This document shows, one piece after another, positions 42,225-51,006 of a DNA stretch of 64,000 nucleotides; positions within the stretch are counted from its first letter, which is position 1; the number at the start of each line of letters is the position of its first letter. Position numbers and translations under genes: made by a program. The notes beneath the pieces were generated by a model. That model saw nothing but the letters and a program-made list of their open reading frames with translations. It searched no databases and was not told the origin of the DNA. Origin of the DNA: Flavobacteriia bacterium (lineage in GTDB: Bacteria > Bacteroidota > Bacteroidia > Flavobacteriales > Flavobacteriaceae); the NCBI GenBank assembly GCA_011391075.1, contig JAABRF010000004.1, forward strand, positions 1-64,000. The letters are read 5' to 3'.

Positions 42225-43517
42225 ATGACAAATTTTGTAGAAGAATTGCGTTGGAGAGGATTGATTCACGATATGATCCCCGAAACGGAAACATATCTTA
42301 AAGAAAATATTACTGCCGGTTATATTGGATTTGATCCTACCGCTGATTCTTTGCATATTGGGAGTTTGGTGCAAATTCTAGTATTGATGCATTTTCAACG
42401 TTCTGGACACAAACCTATTGCTTTGGTAGGTGGCGCTACAGGTATGGTAGGTGATCCATCGGGGAAATCTCAAGAGAGAAATCTATTGGACGAAGCTACT
42501 TTAAATAAAAATGTTGCCGGTGTAAAAGCGCAATTGGCTCGTTTTCTCGATTTCAATGCCGAACATACCAATGCTGCAGTTTTGGTCAATAATTACGATT
42601 GGATGAAATCATTTACTTTGATTGATTTTGTTAGAGATATTGGCAAACACATCACGGTAAACTACATGATGGGCAAAGATTCTGTCAAAAAACGATTGGG
42701 TGAGGATGCTAAGGAAGGAATGAGTTTTACCGAATTTACCTATCAGTTATTCCAAGGATATGATTTTTTATATCTCTATGAAAACTTCAATTGCCGCATT
42801 CAAATGGGTGGTTCCGACCAATGGGGAAATATCACCACAGGTACAGAATTGGTTCGCAGAAAGGCACAAGGCAAAGCGTATGCGCTCACCGTTCCCTTGG
42901 TAACCAAGGCAGATGGAACTAAATTTGGAAAAACAGAAGGAGGCAATGTGTGGTTGGATGCAGACCGAACTTCGCCCTATAAATTTTACCAATATTGGCT
43001 CAACACCAGTGATGAAGATGCTGAAAAATACATCAAAATTTTTACTTTTTTGGATCAAGAAACAGTAGAAAATTTGATAGCTCAACACAAAGAACAACCG
43101 CATTTGCGTATTTTACAACGCAGAATAGGAGAGGAAGTGACTGTCTTGGTTCACGGATTGGAAGCCTTTGAAAATGCTGTAAAAGCTTCTGAAGTATTGT
43201 TTGGAAAATCCACCACCGAAGATTTATTGACTTTAGATGAGCAAACATTCTTGGATGTGTTTGAAGGCGTTCCACAAGCCGAGATTTCAAAAGCAGATCT
43301 ACAAGATGGATTGGATATTGTTTTGGCTTTTAATGAAAAAACAGGGTTTTTAAAATCAAATGGAGAAGTGAGAAGAGCTTTGGCTGAAAATTCCATTTCA
43401 GTTAATAAAAATAAAGTTTTGGAAGGGTTTAAAATCACGCCACATGATTTAATTGCTGAAAAATATATTCTTTTACAAAGAGGGAAAAAACAATACTTTA
43501 TTTTGAAAGTAAAATAA
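42225..43517 (+). CDS. tyrS: Tyrosine-tRNA ligase
   Basis: The 430-residue protein is a bacterial TyrRS, class I synthetase. The HIGH motif is HIGS in [15 protein letters not shown] near residue 45, the KMSKS motif is KFGKT in [10 protein letters not shown] near residue 232, and the tyrosine-binding region shows [17 protein letters not shown] and [11 protein letters not shown]. The C-terminal S4-like RNA-binding domain is at about 355-430 ([20 protein letters not shown]). Length and motifs are normal. A strong hairpin follows. Confidence 0.97.
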   Translation: MTNFVEELRWRGLIHDMIPETETYLKENITAGYIGFDPTADSLHIGSLVQILVLMHFQRSGHKPIALVGGATGMVGDPSGKSQERNLLDEATLNKNVAGVKAQLARFLDFNAEHTNAAVLVNNYDWMKSFTLIDFVRDIGKHITVNYMMGKDSVKKRLGEDAKEGMSFTEFTYQLFQGYDFLYLYENFNCRIQMGGSDQWGNITTGTELVRRKAQGKAYALTVPLVTKADGTKFGKTEGGNVWLDADRTSPYKFYQYWLNTSDEDAEKYIKIFTFLDQETVENLIAQHKEQPHLRILQRRIGEEVTVLVHGLEAFENAVKASEVLFGKSTTEDLLTLDEQTFLDVFEGVPQAEISKADLQDGLDIVLAFNEKTGFLKSNGEVRRALAENSISVNKNKVLEGFKITPHDLIAEKYILLQRGKKQYFILKVK

Positions 43518-43541
43518 TTGCCATTTTTAAAAAAATATTTT

Positions 43542-43576
43542 AAAAACACATTTTACGCGTTAAAATGTGTTTTTTT
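43542..43576 (+). terminator. Terminator of tyrS
   Basis: AAAAACACATTTTA (43542-43555) pairs with TAAAATGTGTTTTT (43561-43574) around CGCGT, followed by T residues. Confidence 0.9.
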
Positions 43577-43652
43577 GCTTTAGGATAATAAGGAAACGTT
43601 TAAAAATTCAATAATATTTGTTTAAGTCCGTTTTTTTGTAGACGTTTGTCCT

Positions 43653-45464
43653 ATGTTTCACACCCGCAACTATATAATCTTCTTTGTACTGATGTTTGTA
43701 TCAGTATTCCATACATTTGCTCAAAATGAAGTCTTGGCTCAGGAGTATTTTGATAAAGGAGAATTTGAAAAAGCTGAAAATTTGTATCAAAGTTTATGGG
43801 AAAAACAGCCTAACAATTTTTTTCTTCTCGACAGATTAATTCAATGTCAACAATCTTTGCAAAAATATGATGAAGTTGAACAATTGATCCTCACGCAATT
43901 GGAATTAATGAGCAAAAGGAAGGGTGATAATCCCTTGGAATATTTACATGTAGAATTGGGATATAGCTATGAAGTGCAAGATCAACTAGAAGAGTCTAAA
44001 GTTTACTATGACAAGGCTTTAAATTCCGTTCTATCTAAACCAAACAATGGTTATCAAATTGCTAAAAGTTTTCAGGATCATCAAAAATTGGATTATGCTT
44101 TACAATGTTATCAAGCTATGATGGCAGCCTTCCCAACGGCCAATTATTACAATCAAATTGCTATTATATATGGAGAAATGGGGGATATACAGTCTATGTT
44201 TGATACCTATTTGGATATGATGAGTAAGCAAAATGCCGATATTCTAAGTACACAACGTTTTATGGGTAAGTTTTTAACAGAAGATGACCAAGGTGATAAT
44301 AATGTACTTTTGAGAAAGATATTGGTTAAAAGGATTCAAACCGAACCTCAAATAGAATGGTATAAAATGCTATCATGGTTATATTTACAACAAAAGGATT
44401 ATAGTAAAGCTTTAATTCAAGAAATAGCTTTACACAAGAGAAATCCTGAAAATATGGATGGCGTTATTGATGTAGGCAAAATTGCTTTTGATGATTTTGA
44501 TTACAGCACAACTCAGGATGCTTTCAATTATATCATCAATCAGGAAACCGATGTGGATCGCAAGATAGAAGCGCATTATTACCTTTTGGAAAGTCAAAAA
44601 AAAGTATTTACTGATTATCCAACTCTTGACACATCCTACCAAACCTTTTTTAAGGATTTTGGCAAAGGCAAGAATACCATTTCAATTCAAACTTCTTATG
44701 CGCAATTTTTAACTTTCCATCAAAACAAACCCCAAGAAGCAATTGATTTTCTTGAGGCCGCTTTAGAACTCAACCTTGACAGGTTTAAAAAATCTGAGAT
44801 TAAAACTCAAATGGCAGATATTCTCGTTTTTACGGGGCAATATAACCAGGCTTTGATTGCTTATACGCAGGTTCAGAATGAACTTCAAAATCATATTTTG
44901 GCACAAACTGCTCGTTATAAAGTAGCCCAAACGTCTTATTTTAAAGGAGATTTTGAGTGGGCTAATACCCAATTGAAAGTTTTGAAAAAAGGAACGACCA
45001 AGTTAATTGCCAATGATGCTATTGATTTGAGTTTGCTCATTAGTGACAACATAGCCCAGGACAGTGTTCAAAACGCTTTGAAAAGCTATGCAGTAGCCGA
45101 TTTATTGGCTTACCAAAACAAAACACAACAAGCCATTGATACTTTGTCGCAAGTGTTGATTCATCATAAAGGTCATCCCATTGAAGATGAAGCCTTGTTT
45201 AAACAAGCTAATTTATTCGAAAAAAAAGGAAAATATCTAGAAGCTATTCAAAATTATGAATTGATTCTTCTATTGAATCAAGATGACATTTTGATTGATG
45301 ACTCTTTGTATGCCTTGGCAATTATTTATGATGAAAAGCTATTGGATTTTGAAAAAGCCAAGATTTATTATGAAAAAATTGTTTTGGAGCAGCCGTCTAG
45401 TATTTACCTCGTTCCCGCTCGTAAACGATTCAGAGAATTGAGAGGTGATGAACTCATGCCTTAA
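43653..45464 (+). CDS. Exported TPR-repeat protein
   Basis: The 603-residue protein has a signal peptide ending at HTFAQ (about residue 24) and TPR or TPR-like helices along its whole length (for example ALQCYQAMMAAFPTANYYNQ, YLEAIQNYELILLLNQDD and FEKAKIYYEKIVLEQPSS). No enzymatic domain is seen. It is likely a periplasmic scaffold; exported TPR proteins are frequent in Bacteroidota. It ends 2 bp before the convergent DUF420 gene, without a clear terminator between. Confidence 0.85.
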   Translation: MFHTRNYIIFFVLMFVSVFHTFAQNEVLAQEYFDKGEFEKAENLYQSLWEKQPNNFFLLDRLIQCQQSLQKYDEVEQLILTQLELMSKRKGDNPLEYLHVELGYSYEVQDQLEESKVYYDKALNSVLSKPNNGYQIAKSFQDHQKLDYALQCYQAMMAAFPTANYYNQIAIIYGEMGDIQSMFDTYLDMMSKQNADILSTQRFMGKFLTEDDQGDNNVLLRKILVKRIQTEPQIEWYKMLSWLYLQQKDYSKALIQEIALHKRNPENMDGVIDVGKIAFDDFDYSTTQDAFNYIINQETDVDRKIEAHYYLLESQKKVFTDYPTLDTSYQTFFKDFGKGKNTISIQTSYAQFLTFHQNKPQEAIDFLEAALELNLDRFKKSEIKTQMADILVFTGQYNQALIAYTQVQNELQNHILAQTARYKVAQTSYFKGDFEWANTQLKVLKKGTTKLIANDAIDLSLLISDNIAQDSVQNALKSYAVADLLAYQNKTQQAIDTLSQVLIHHKGHPIEDEALFKQANLFEKKGKYLEAIQNYELILLLNQDDILIDDSLYALAIIYDEKLLDFEKAKIYYEKIVLEQPSSIYLVPARKRFRELRGDELMP

Positions 45465-45466
45465 TT

Positions 45467-45970
45467 TTAAGCATAATAAGGTCGAATCATCAGATATACT
45501 ACCACTCCAGTAATTGCCACGTATTCCCATAAGATAAAAGTGATTTTACCTAGTTTTTTGTGCGCAGGAAATTGATTGGTAATTGCTCTGAAATATGTGT
45601 TGAGTACCAATGGGACAATGAAAATTGATAAAACGATGTGCGATACAAGTATGGAAAAATAAACCACTTTTATAAATCCTGTTCCTCCAAATTTTGTTTC
45701 TTCTGTTGTGGCGTGATACAATACATACATCACCAAAAAGCTAATAGAAAGTATTAAAGCCGTTTTCATCAATCTTTCATGTGTTTTTCGATTGCCTTTT
45801 TTGATTTGAAAGATGGCTATTGGTAAAATCAAAGCTGTTAATGCGTTGATAGGTGCGTAAATATGTGGTAAGAATGAAAGATTTACGCCATCTATTTTTA
45901 CTCTGAATAATGCTATAACAACTAAGGGAATGGCAACACTTAAGATGATGATGGTTTTCTTGTTGAGCAT
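45467..45970 (-). CDS. DUF420 membrane protein
   Basis: The 167-residue protein has four to five transmembrane helices (about 7-22, 32-52, 65-85, 98-125 and 140-160) and the family segments HIYAPINALTAL and RKTHERLMKTAL with conserved histidines, plus HKKLGKITFILWEYVAITG. DUF420 proteins are often encoded with haem-copper oxidase assembly genes and may bind haem or copper. Here it stands next to lpxH with 86 bp between, so context gives no clear function. Confidence 0.87.
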   Translation of the reverse strand: MLNKKTIIILSVAIPLVVIALFRVKIDGVNLSFLPHIYAPINALTALILPIAIFQIKKGNRKTHERLMKTALILSISFLVMYVLYHATTEETKFGGTGFIKVVYFSILVSHIVLSIFIVPLVLNTYFRAITNQFPAHKKLGKITFILWEYVAITGVVVYLMIRPYYA

Positions 45971-46056
45971 GGTTTGGTGGTTGGTTATTTTGATATTCGT
46001 TATTGAGTTATTGAGAAATAAAATTTAAACAGAAATTATGATGCGAAAAGATGGAC

Positions 46057-46797
46057 TCATTTTTCAAAGTATTTCAAACTCAATTTTTTTCCGTCAAATA
46101 TTGCATAGGAAAAATATGTAATCCAATCTCCGGTGTTGATATACGAGCTTTGTTCCGATATTTTGATTTCTAAGGGTAAATGTCGATGCCCAAAAACATA
46201 ATAGTCATGTGGATTTGTATTTTGAACTTCCTTACAAAAAAGGATTAATAATTCTTTATCTTCTCCCAAAAATTTCACATCATCCTCACCTGAAATAAGC
46301 CGGTTTTCTACAGAAAAATACTGTCCCAATCGCATACCTATATCAGGATGTAACCAACGGTATAACCATTTTGATAACGGATTTTTAAAAACAGCATTCA
46401 TAAATTTATAGCCATAGTCACCCGGACCTAATCCATCTCCGTGTCCAATTAAAAACTTTTTACCATTCCATTCAAAAGTTTGAGGATTGCGATAAATAGA
46501 AATCCCAAGTTCGGTTTCAAAATAATCCCGCATCCACAAATCATGGTTTCCTGTAAAAAAGTGAATTTCTATTCCGGTATCTTTTAAAGCTGCTAATTTT
46601 CCCAAAACCCTCACAAATCCTTTAGGCACTACTTGTTTATATTCAAACCAAAAGTCAAATAAATCTCCAAGTAAAAAAAGATGAGTAGCATCACTTTTTA
46701 TTTCGTCCAACCAAGTCACAAATCGTTCTTCCCGTACTTTACTTTTTATCGTATTGGGAGCTCCAAAATGTTGGTCGGATGCAAAATAAATCTTCAT
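46057..46797 (-). CDS. lpxH: UDP-2,3-diacylglucosamine diphosphatase
   Basis: The 246-residue protein is a calcineurin-like phosphoesterase of the LpxH type, which makes lipid X (2,3-diacylglucosamine 1-phosphate) in lipid A synthesis. Metal-binding motifs are FASDQHFG (D and H near residues 5-8), LFLLGDLFDFWFEY (GDxFD), FTGNHDLWMRDYF (GNHD) and GHGDGLGPGDYGY, with FGHRHLPLEI near residue 205. It is last in the minus-strand group dCMP deaminase, processing protease, lpxH, with 12 bp to the protease gene upstream. Confidence 0.93.
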   Translation of the reverse strand: MKIYFASDQHFGAPNTIKSKVREERFVTWLDEIKSDATHLFLLGDLFDFWFEYKQVVPKGFVRVLGKLAALKDTGIEIHFFTGNHDLWMRDYFETELGISIYRNPQTFEWNGKKFLIGHGDGLGPGDYGYKFMNAVFKNPLSKWLYRWLHPDIGMRLGQYFSVENRLISGEDDVKFLGEDKELLILFCKEVQNTNPHDYYVFGHRHLPLEIKISEQSSYINTGDWITYFSYAIFDGKKLSLKYFEK

Positions 46798-46809
46798 TTT
46801 GATTCAAGT

Positions 46810-48372
46810 TTAGTTTTGTTCCAATTCAAGAACTTTCAAAATCATTTGATCATTTTCCTGATAGACTTTATAGAATCCTAAATCTCCATATATTTCTCTC
46901 GCTACCAATGCTTTCAAATACCATTTCATGCGATCCAATGAGGCGTCTTTGTTGTGAAATTTGGTTTCTTTATTTTGTAGGTATTGATTGATGAGTATTT
47001 GAGCATCAAAAGTTTTATTAAATTGGTCGAAAGTCATCCCAGAATAGGTTTTTCTATTGGAATCAACATGTTCAAATACCAATTCATTGATGTCGGAGAT
47101 TAAAAATCCATGGTAAAAGAAAGTAGTGTCTATCGGAACAAAAACATCGGGAATGATGCCGCCACCGCCGTATACGATTTTTCCTTTTGGGGTTTTGTAT
47201 TTCAAACTATCCACTACCGGAATACTATCCTTATACAGTAATTCTCCGTTGGTAGCCCTCATTTCGCTGTCATCAAAATAGTCTTCATTACCGTGGTCAT
47301 AAGGTTTTTGGATAGATCTGCCTGTTGGGGTGTAATATCGTGCTGTGGTCAATCGCACAACAGATCCATCTCCAAGGTCCATTTCTTGTTGTACCAGACC
47401 TTTACCAAATGAACGTCTTCCTACAATGGTACCTCTATCATTATCTTGTATGCTTCCTGCTACGATTTCACTAGCTGAAGCTGATTCTTCATTGATTAAA
47501 ACATAAACTTTTCCATTTTCAAAATCTCCTTTTGAAGTAGCAAAGCTCTTGTCAATATTCCCCGATTTACTCTTGGTAAATACCATGAGTTTGCCATCGG
47601 TTAGAAAATCGTCCATAATATCGTTGGCAATATCCATAAAACCACCAGTATTGTTTCTTAAATCCAAAATCAAGGTTTGCATGCCTTGTTTTTTGAGTTC
47701 TAAAAGTGCTTTGTGAAATTCCTTGTAAGTAGTACGAGCAAAAATCTCAATTTTTATAAAACCGATTTGCTTATCTATCATGTAATAAACGGGAACACTT
47801 GATAGATTTACGGTGCCTCTATTAAAGCTAAACCTCAAGGTTTTACGATCTGTTTTTCTATAAACAAGCAATTGAATAGCGTCGGGTTTGGCGCTTTTTA
47901 AATGCGTCATAACCTTTTCACTGGTATATTTCTTTCCATACAAAGTGTCTTGATCGGCCATGAGAATACGATCGCCAGCTTTAATACCTGCTAGATCACT
48001 TGGTCCACCTTTGATGACACTCACAACCGTTACGGTATCCCGAATCATTCTAAATTGAATGCCTATGCCTGTAAAGTTTCCATTCATGGTTTCTTGTACG
48101 TTTGCCAATTCACTTTTGGGAATGTAAACCGAATGAGGATCCAGATTTTTCAGTAATTCGTCTATAGTTAAATCCAATATGGAATCAGTATCAACCGCAT
48201 CAACATAATCATATTGAATGTAGTTGATCAATCTTTTAATTTTGGCTTCTTGCGATGATTCGCTGAACGGATTCACCGGTTTTCCTTTGAAATTAAAGAA
48301 ACTACCTATGAATACGCCAACGGCAACGGCAATTCCAATGTATAAGATGGTATATGAACTGTTTTTAGACAT
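46810..48372 (-). CDS. S41-family C-terminal processing peptidase
   Basis: The 520-residue protein starts with a membrane anchor (about residues 7-25), followed by a PDZ domain (about 85-170, with GNFTGIGIQFRMI and GDRILMADQDTLYG) and the S41 protease core. The catalytic serine is in ESASASEIVAGS near residue 290 and the lysine in GRRSFGKGLVQQE near 315. It cleaves periplasmic proteins near their C-termini. Its start overlaps the end of the dCMP deaminase gene by 8 bp, and lpxH follows 12 bp later. In some Bacteroidota such a protease matures secreted or cell-wall proteins; the substrate is unknown. Confidence 0.93.
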   Translation of the reverse strand: MSKNSSYTILYIGIAVAVGVFIGSFFNFKGKPVNPFSESSQEAKIKRLINYIQYDYVDAVDTDSILDLTIDELLKNLDPHSVYIPKSELANVQETMNGNFTGIGIQFRMIRDTVTVVSVIKGGPSDLAGIKAGDRILMADQDTLYGKKYTSEKVMTHLKSAKPDAIQLLVYRKTDRKTLRFSFNRGTVNLSSVPVYYMIDKQIGFIKIEIFARTTYKEFHKALLELKKQGMQTLILDLRNNTGGFMDIANDIMDDFLTDGKLMVFTKSKSGNIDKSFATSKGDFENGKVYVLINEESASASEIVAGSIQDNDRGTIVGRRSFGKGLVQQEMDLGDGSVVRLTTARYYTPTGRSIQKPYDHGNEDYFDDSEMRATNGELLYKDSIPVVDSLKYKTPKGKIVYGGGGIIPDVFVPIDTTFFYHGFLISDINELVFEHVDSNRKTYSGMTFDQFNKTFDAQILINQYLQNKETKFHNKDASLDRMKWYLKALVAREIYGDLGFYKVYQENDQMILKVLELEQN

Positions 48373-48787
48373 CTTCCAATTTATTAATTTCTACACCTGC
48401 TTTTACTAAAAAATCCAACCCGGAAGTGTCACTGTATGCATCTTGGTAAACCACTCGTTTAATCCCCGATTGATGTATGAGTTTGCTGCATTCTTTACAA
48501 GGTGATAAAGTGAGGTAAAGTGTTGCATCTTTAACAGATTGAGTTGATCCGGCAACTTTGAGAATAGCATTGGCTTCGGCGTGTAATACATACCATTTGG
48601 TGTAACCAGAATCATCTTCACAAGGATTTTCAAACCCAGATGGAGTACCATTAAAACCATCAGAAATAATCATCCGATCTTTAACAATCAAAGCCCCAAC
48701 TTGTTTTCTGGTACAATGGGATAATTTGGACCATTCCTGCGCCATTCTCATGTAGGCTTTGTCATATCTGTTTTGCTTTTTACTCAT
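48365..48787 (-). CDS. Deoxycytidylate (dCMP) deaminase
   Basis: The 140-residue protein is a zinc-dependent deoxycytidylate deaminase-like enzyme of the ComEB type, converting dCMP to dUMP for dTTP supply. The zinc motif is HAEANAIL near residue 70 (His-Ala-Glu) with PCKECSKL about 30 residues on. The N-terminus has CTRKQVGALIVKD, as in the family. It overlaps the protease gene by 8 bp. Confidence 0.92.
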   Translation of the reverse strand: MSKKQNRYDKAYMRMAQEWSKLSHCTRKQVGALIVKDRMIISDGFNGTPSGFENPCEDDSGYTKWYVLHAEANAILKVAGSTQSVKDATLYLTLSPCKECSKLIHQSGIKRVVYQDAYSDTSGLDFLVKAGVEINKLEDV

Positions 48788-48798
48788 AGAAGAAAGAA

Positions 48799-50157
48799 TT
48801 ATTTTAAATTATCAAATATTTCCTCAGCTTCTTCAAAATCATAAGGTTTGAATAGAATTTTTTTAGATGTATCTAAAATGAAATAATTGGGTGTAGTATG
48901 AATATTGTAGTCTCTGGCGATTGAATTTTCCCATTTACCCAATCCCATTACATTGATGAAAGCATGATAGTCATATATCTCCGATTCCCAATTGGCTTTG
49001 CTGTCATAAGTTTCCAAGCCAATGGCAATCACTTTGGTATCAGGACGATCTTTAATGTAATCGTAAAACATGGGTATTTCTTTCAAACAATGAGAACAAG
49101 AAGTGCTCCAAAATACAATTACGTAATATTTATAACCACTTAATTTATATAGACTTGAAATATTTTTATTAAATATAAACTCAAAGTCTGGAGCGGTTCT
49201 TCCAATGGCTGTTTTTAATTGATTTTGAATTCCGTTTTTCCAATTGGTGTTTTGTTGATCAGCAGGTAGTAAATTGTAATATTTTTCAAATAAAACATCT
49301 ATTACTTCAGTATTTTCATCTTGTAAAAAGGACTGAATCAGTGCTTGAATAAACCCTTTTTTAATGGTCTCATTTTGAATTTTTTGTATTACCTCTTGTA
49401 TAGCATTTATATACAAAGCATTTTGAGATTCTGGGGTTTCTGCAACAGTTAGATAAAAGACATAATCCATTACTTTATCCAAAAGAATAGACGAATGTAT
49501 CATATTTGTATTATTGAAATCGATATGATCAAAGAAATGCAATTTTATAAAATTTAAATATTCCAATGGATCTTGGATAGGCGCTTGAGGCAATACTCTT
49601 TCATGTGCTTTCAGGATGTCTTTAATCAGTGGATTTTGTTCTGTTTTTTCGAGCAAACTTGCCCATTCAACCCCTTCTGCTCTTTTGATAGCGTATTGAT
49701 TTTGAAGTCCACTCAAAGCTTGTGTATTTTCGGTCTTGAAAATTTCAATTTGAATAGAGTCCATTTTTTGTTGGATTCTGTTGATGGTAAAAAGTTGTTT
49801 AAAATATTGTGTATTTTCTTCAGAGCCCACAAATATTGGTAATTCATTGGGATCTGAAGGATTAAAAGTAATCTCAAAAGATTTCCCTAAATATAAAAAA
49901 TCTATGTAATCCATAGTTTCCTGATTGTAAACCATCCGATATGAAGCATGTGGTGCCTCGGTTGGGATACTCAATTGAAAAATACCGGTTTCGGATTCCC
50001 CATGGGTGATGTATTTTTGTTGTGCACCTTCGGATGCATACAATACAACTTGTTTGTAAGCAGCCGGTTGCATTTTAACCAAAATAGTTTGATTATTGGT
50101 TTGAGCGAATGAAAACCAACTGACCAAGGTTAAGACTATACTTAGAAATTTATTCAT
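48799..50157 (-). CDS. Thioredoxin-like (TlpA-type) exported protein with DUF4369-like domain
   Basis: The 452-residue protein has a signal peptide ending at FSFAQ, an N-terminal beta-rich domain resembling DUF4369 (about 22-120), a helical middle region, and a C-terminal TlpA-type thioredoxin fold (about 310-450). The active site is WSTSCSHCLKEIPMF, with the redox pair CSHC and the cis-proline region YNIHTTPNYFIL. It probably reduces or oxidises disulfides of exported proteins in the periplasm. It is 11 bp upstream of the dCMP deaminase gene on the same strand. The thiol pair CSHC differs from the more common CPPC. Confidence 0.88.
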   Translation of the reverse strand: MNKFLSIVLTLVSWFSFAQTNNQTILVKMQPAAYKQVVLYASEGAQQKYITHGESETGIFQLSIPTEAPHASYRMVYNQETMDYIDFLYLGKSFEITFNPSDPNELPIFVGSEENTQYFKQLFTINRIQQKMDSIQIEIFKTENTQALSGLQNQYAIKRAEGVEWASLLEKTEQNPLIKDILKAHERVLPQAPIQDPLEYLNFIKLHFFDHIDFNNTNMIHSSILLDKVMDYVFYLTVAETPESQNALYINAIQEVIQKIQNETIKKGFIQALIQSFLQDENTEVIDVLFEKYYNLLPADQQNTNWKNGIQNQLKTAIGRTAPDFEFIFNKNISSLYKLSGYKYYVIVFWSTSCSHCLKEIPMFYDYIKDRPDTKVIAIGLETYDSKANWESEIYDYHAFINVMGLGKWENSIARDYNIHTTPNYFILDTSKKILFKPYDFEEAEEIFDNLK

Positions 50158-50350
50158 TATGTGAGAATGGTTTGAATGTATATAACGTTATAAACTAGCA
50201 TTTCTGCATACCAAAGTTGCGAAATTACAATAATCACATCAAATATGGCAAATTATGTATGTCAAATTCGATATTGATGAAGTGAAACTGACTTTAGGTT
50301 ATGGTTAGGACTGCTTGTGAATATTTAGGTTATTTAGTAATAAGGTTATG

Positions 50351-50383
50351 TCCTCCCCCCAGCCCCCTCCAAAGGAGGTGGAG
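50351..50383. repeat. C-run/G-run foldback element
   Basis: A pyrimidine-rich run with CCCCCTCC, then AAA and GGAGG, forms a small GC-rich hairpin in AT-rich DNA. Very similar C-run/GGAGG elements are seen in many Bacteroidota intergenic regions, from memory. Confidence 0.5.
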
Positions 50384-50468
50384 ATTGGTCAGTGATTAAT
50401 TTATGAGTTATTGGGATAACAGAAGGTTGGTGAGATTACCTGTTTTGTAATTGCATAAGTCATCGTAG

Positions 50469-50488
50469 AGACAAGGCATGCCTTGTCT
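50469..50488. repeat. 20-bp perfect palindrome
   Basis: AGACAAGGCA and its exact complement TGCCTTGTCT are adjacent. GTAGAGAC-N-GTCTCTAC palindromes of this type recur as dispersed repeats in several bacterial phyla; here the right flank is degenerate. Confidence 0.6.
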
Positions 50489-50536
50489 TTATCAAAATAG
50501 TATGGATTTTTATTTATGGATTTTGAACCTTTCAGC

Positions 50537-50933
50537 ATGAAATGACCATAAGATAAGCATCATACCAACCGAAATGTTTATTAAGGTCATTCCACTCGCC
50601 TCGCTGCGAAGCGGGTCTGACCATTAAAAATAAATAATTATAAACAGATGAAATGTCCATAAGCAATGTTGCATACCAACCGCAATGTTTATTTGGACAT
50701 TCCATGTGACCAATAAAATCAAATAAAAATAAACAGATGAAATAGCCATAAGATTGACATCATACCAACCGGGAATGATTAAATGGCTATTACACTCGCC
50801 TCGCGAAGCGGGTGTGACCAATAAAAAACAATAAATTTAAACACATGAAATGACCATAAGCAATGTTTCATACCAACCGCAATGTTTATTTGGTCATTCC
50901 ATGTGACCAATAAAAACAAATAAAAATAAACAC
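50537..50933. repeat. Four tandem stem-loop repeat units (89-111 bp)
   Basis: Units begin with ATGAAAT at 50537, 50648, 50737 and 50845 and measure 111, 89, 108 and 89 bp. Each has arms around a loop with CATACCAACCG: AATGACC/GGTCATT (50541-50547, 50585-50591), AATGTCC/GGACATT (50652-50658, 50695-50701), AATAGCC/GGCTATT (50741-50747, 50785-50791) and AATGACC/GGTCATT (50849-50855, 50892-50898). The arms change together, so the stem is preserved. Units 1 and 3 also contain a second GC-rich hairpin (ACTCGC/GCGGGT with a G-T wobble), which is replaced in units 2 and 4 by CCATGTG. Confidence 0.85.
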
Positions 50934-50972
50934 ATGAAATTTATTTTCCAGTTTTATTTAGTGTATTAATGT

Positions 50973-51002
50973 TTGTCAATTGAAATTTTAAAAATAGTTT
51001 TG
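50973..51002 (+). promoter_or_regulatory. Promoter of the ABC-F gene
   Basis: TTG (50973-50975), 19 bp, TAGTTTTG (50995-51002), a full consensus. The ATG at 51007 begins 5 bp after the -7 box, so the transcript is probably leaderless. Confidence 0.6.
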
Positions 51003-51006
51003 CGAC

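Larger units (their letters stand above)
50158..51006. other. 850-bp non-coding repeat island
   Basis: No convincing gene lies here. In order it holds an AT-rich stretch, a C-rich/G-rich foldback near 50351-50383, a 20-bp palindrome at 50469-50488, four tandem repeats at 50537-50933, and the ABC-F promoter at 50973-51002. The GC-rich patches contrast with the surrounding AT-rich DNA. Confidence 0.7.

Noticed and set aside
50624-50821. A 65-codon minus-strand frame across repeat units 2 and 3
   Set aside because: It runs through repeated palindromic DNA, has no recognisable family features and does not recur as a frame in the other units.
50537-50933. The 50.5-kb array as a CRISPR array or integron attC cassettes
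   Set aside because: There are no short identical repeats with unique spacers, no cas genes, no integrase and no cassette reading frames between the units. The whole units, not just the ends, are alike.
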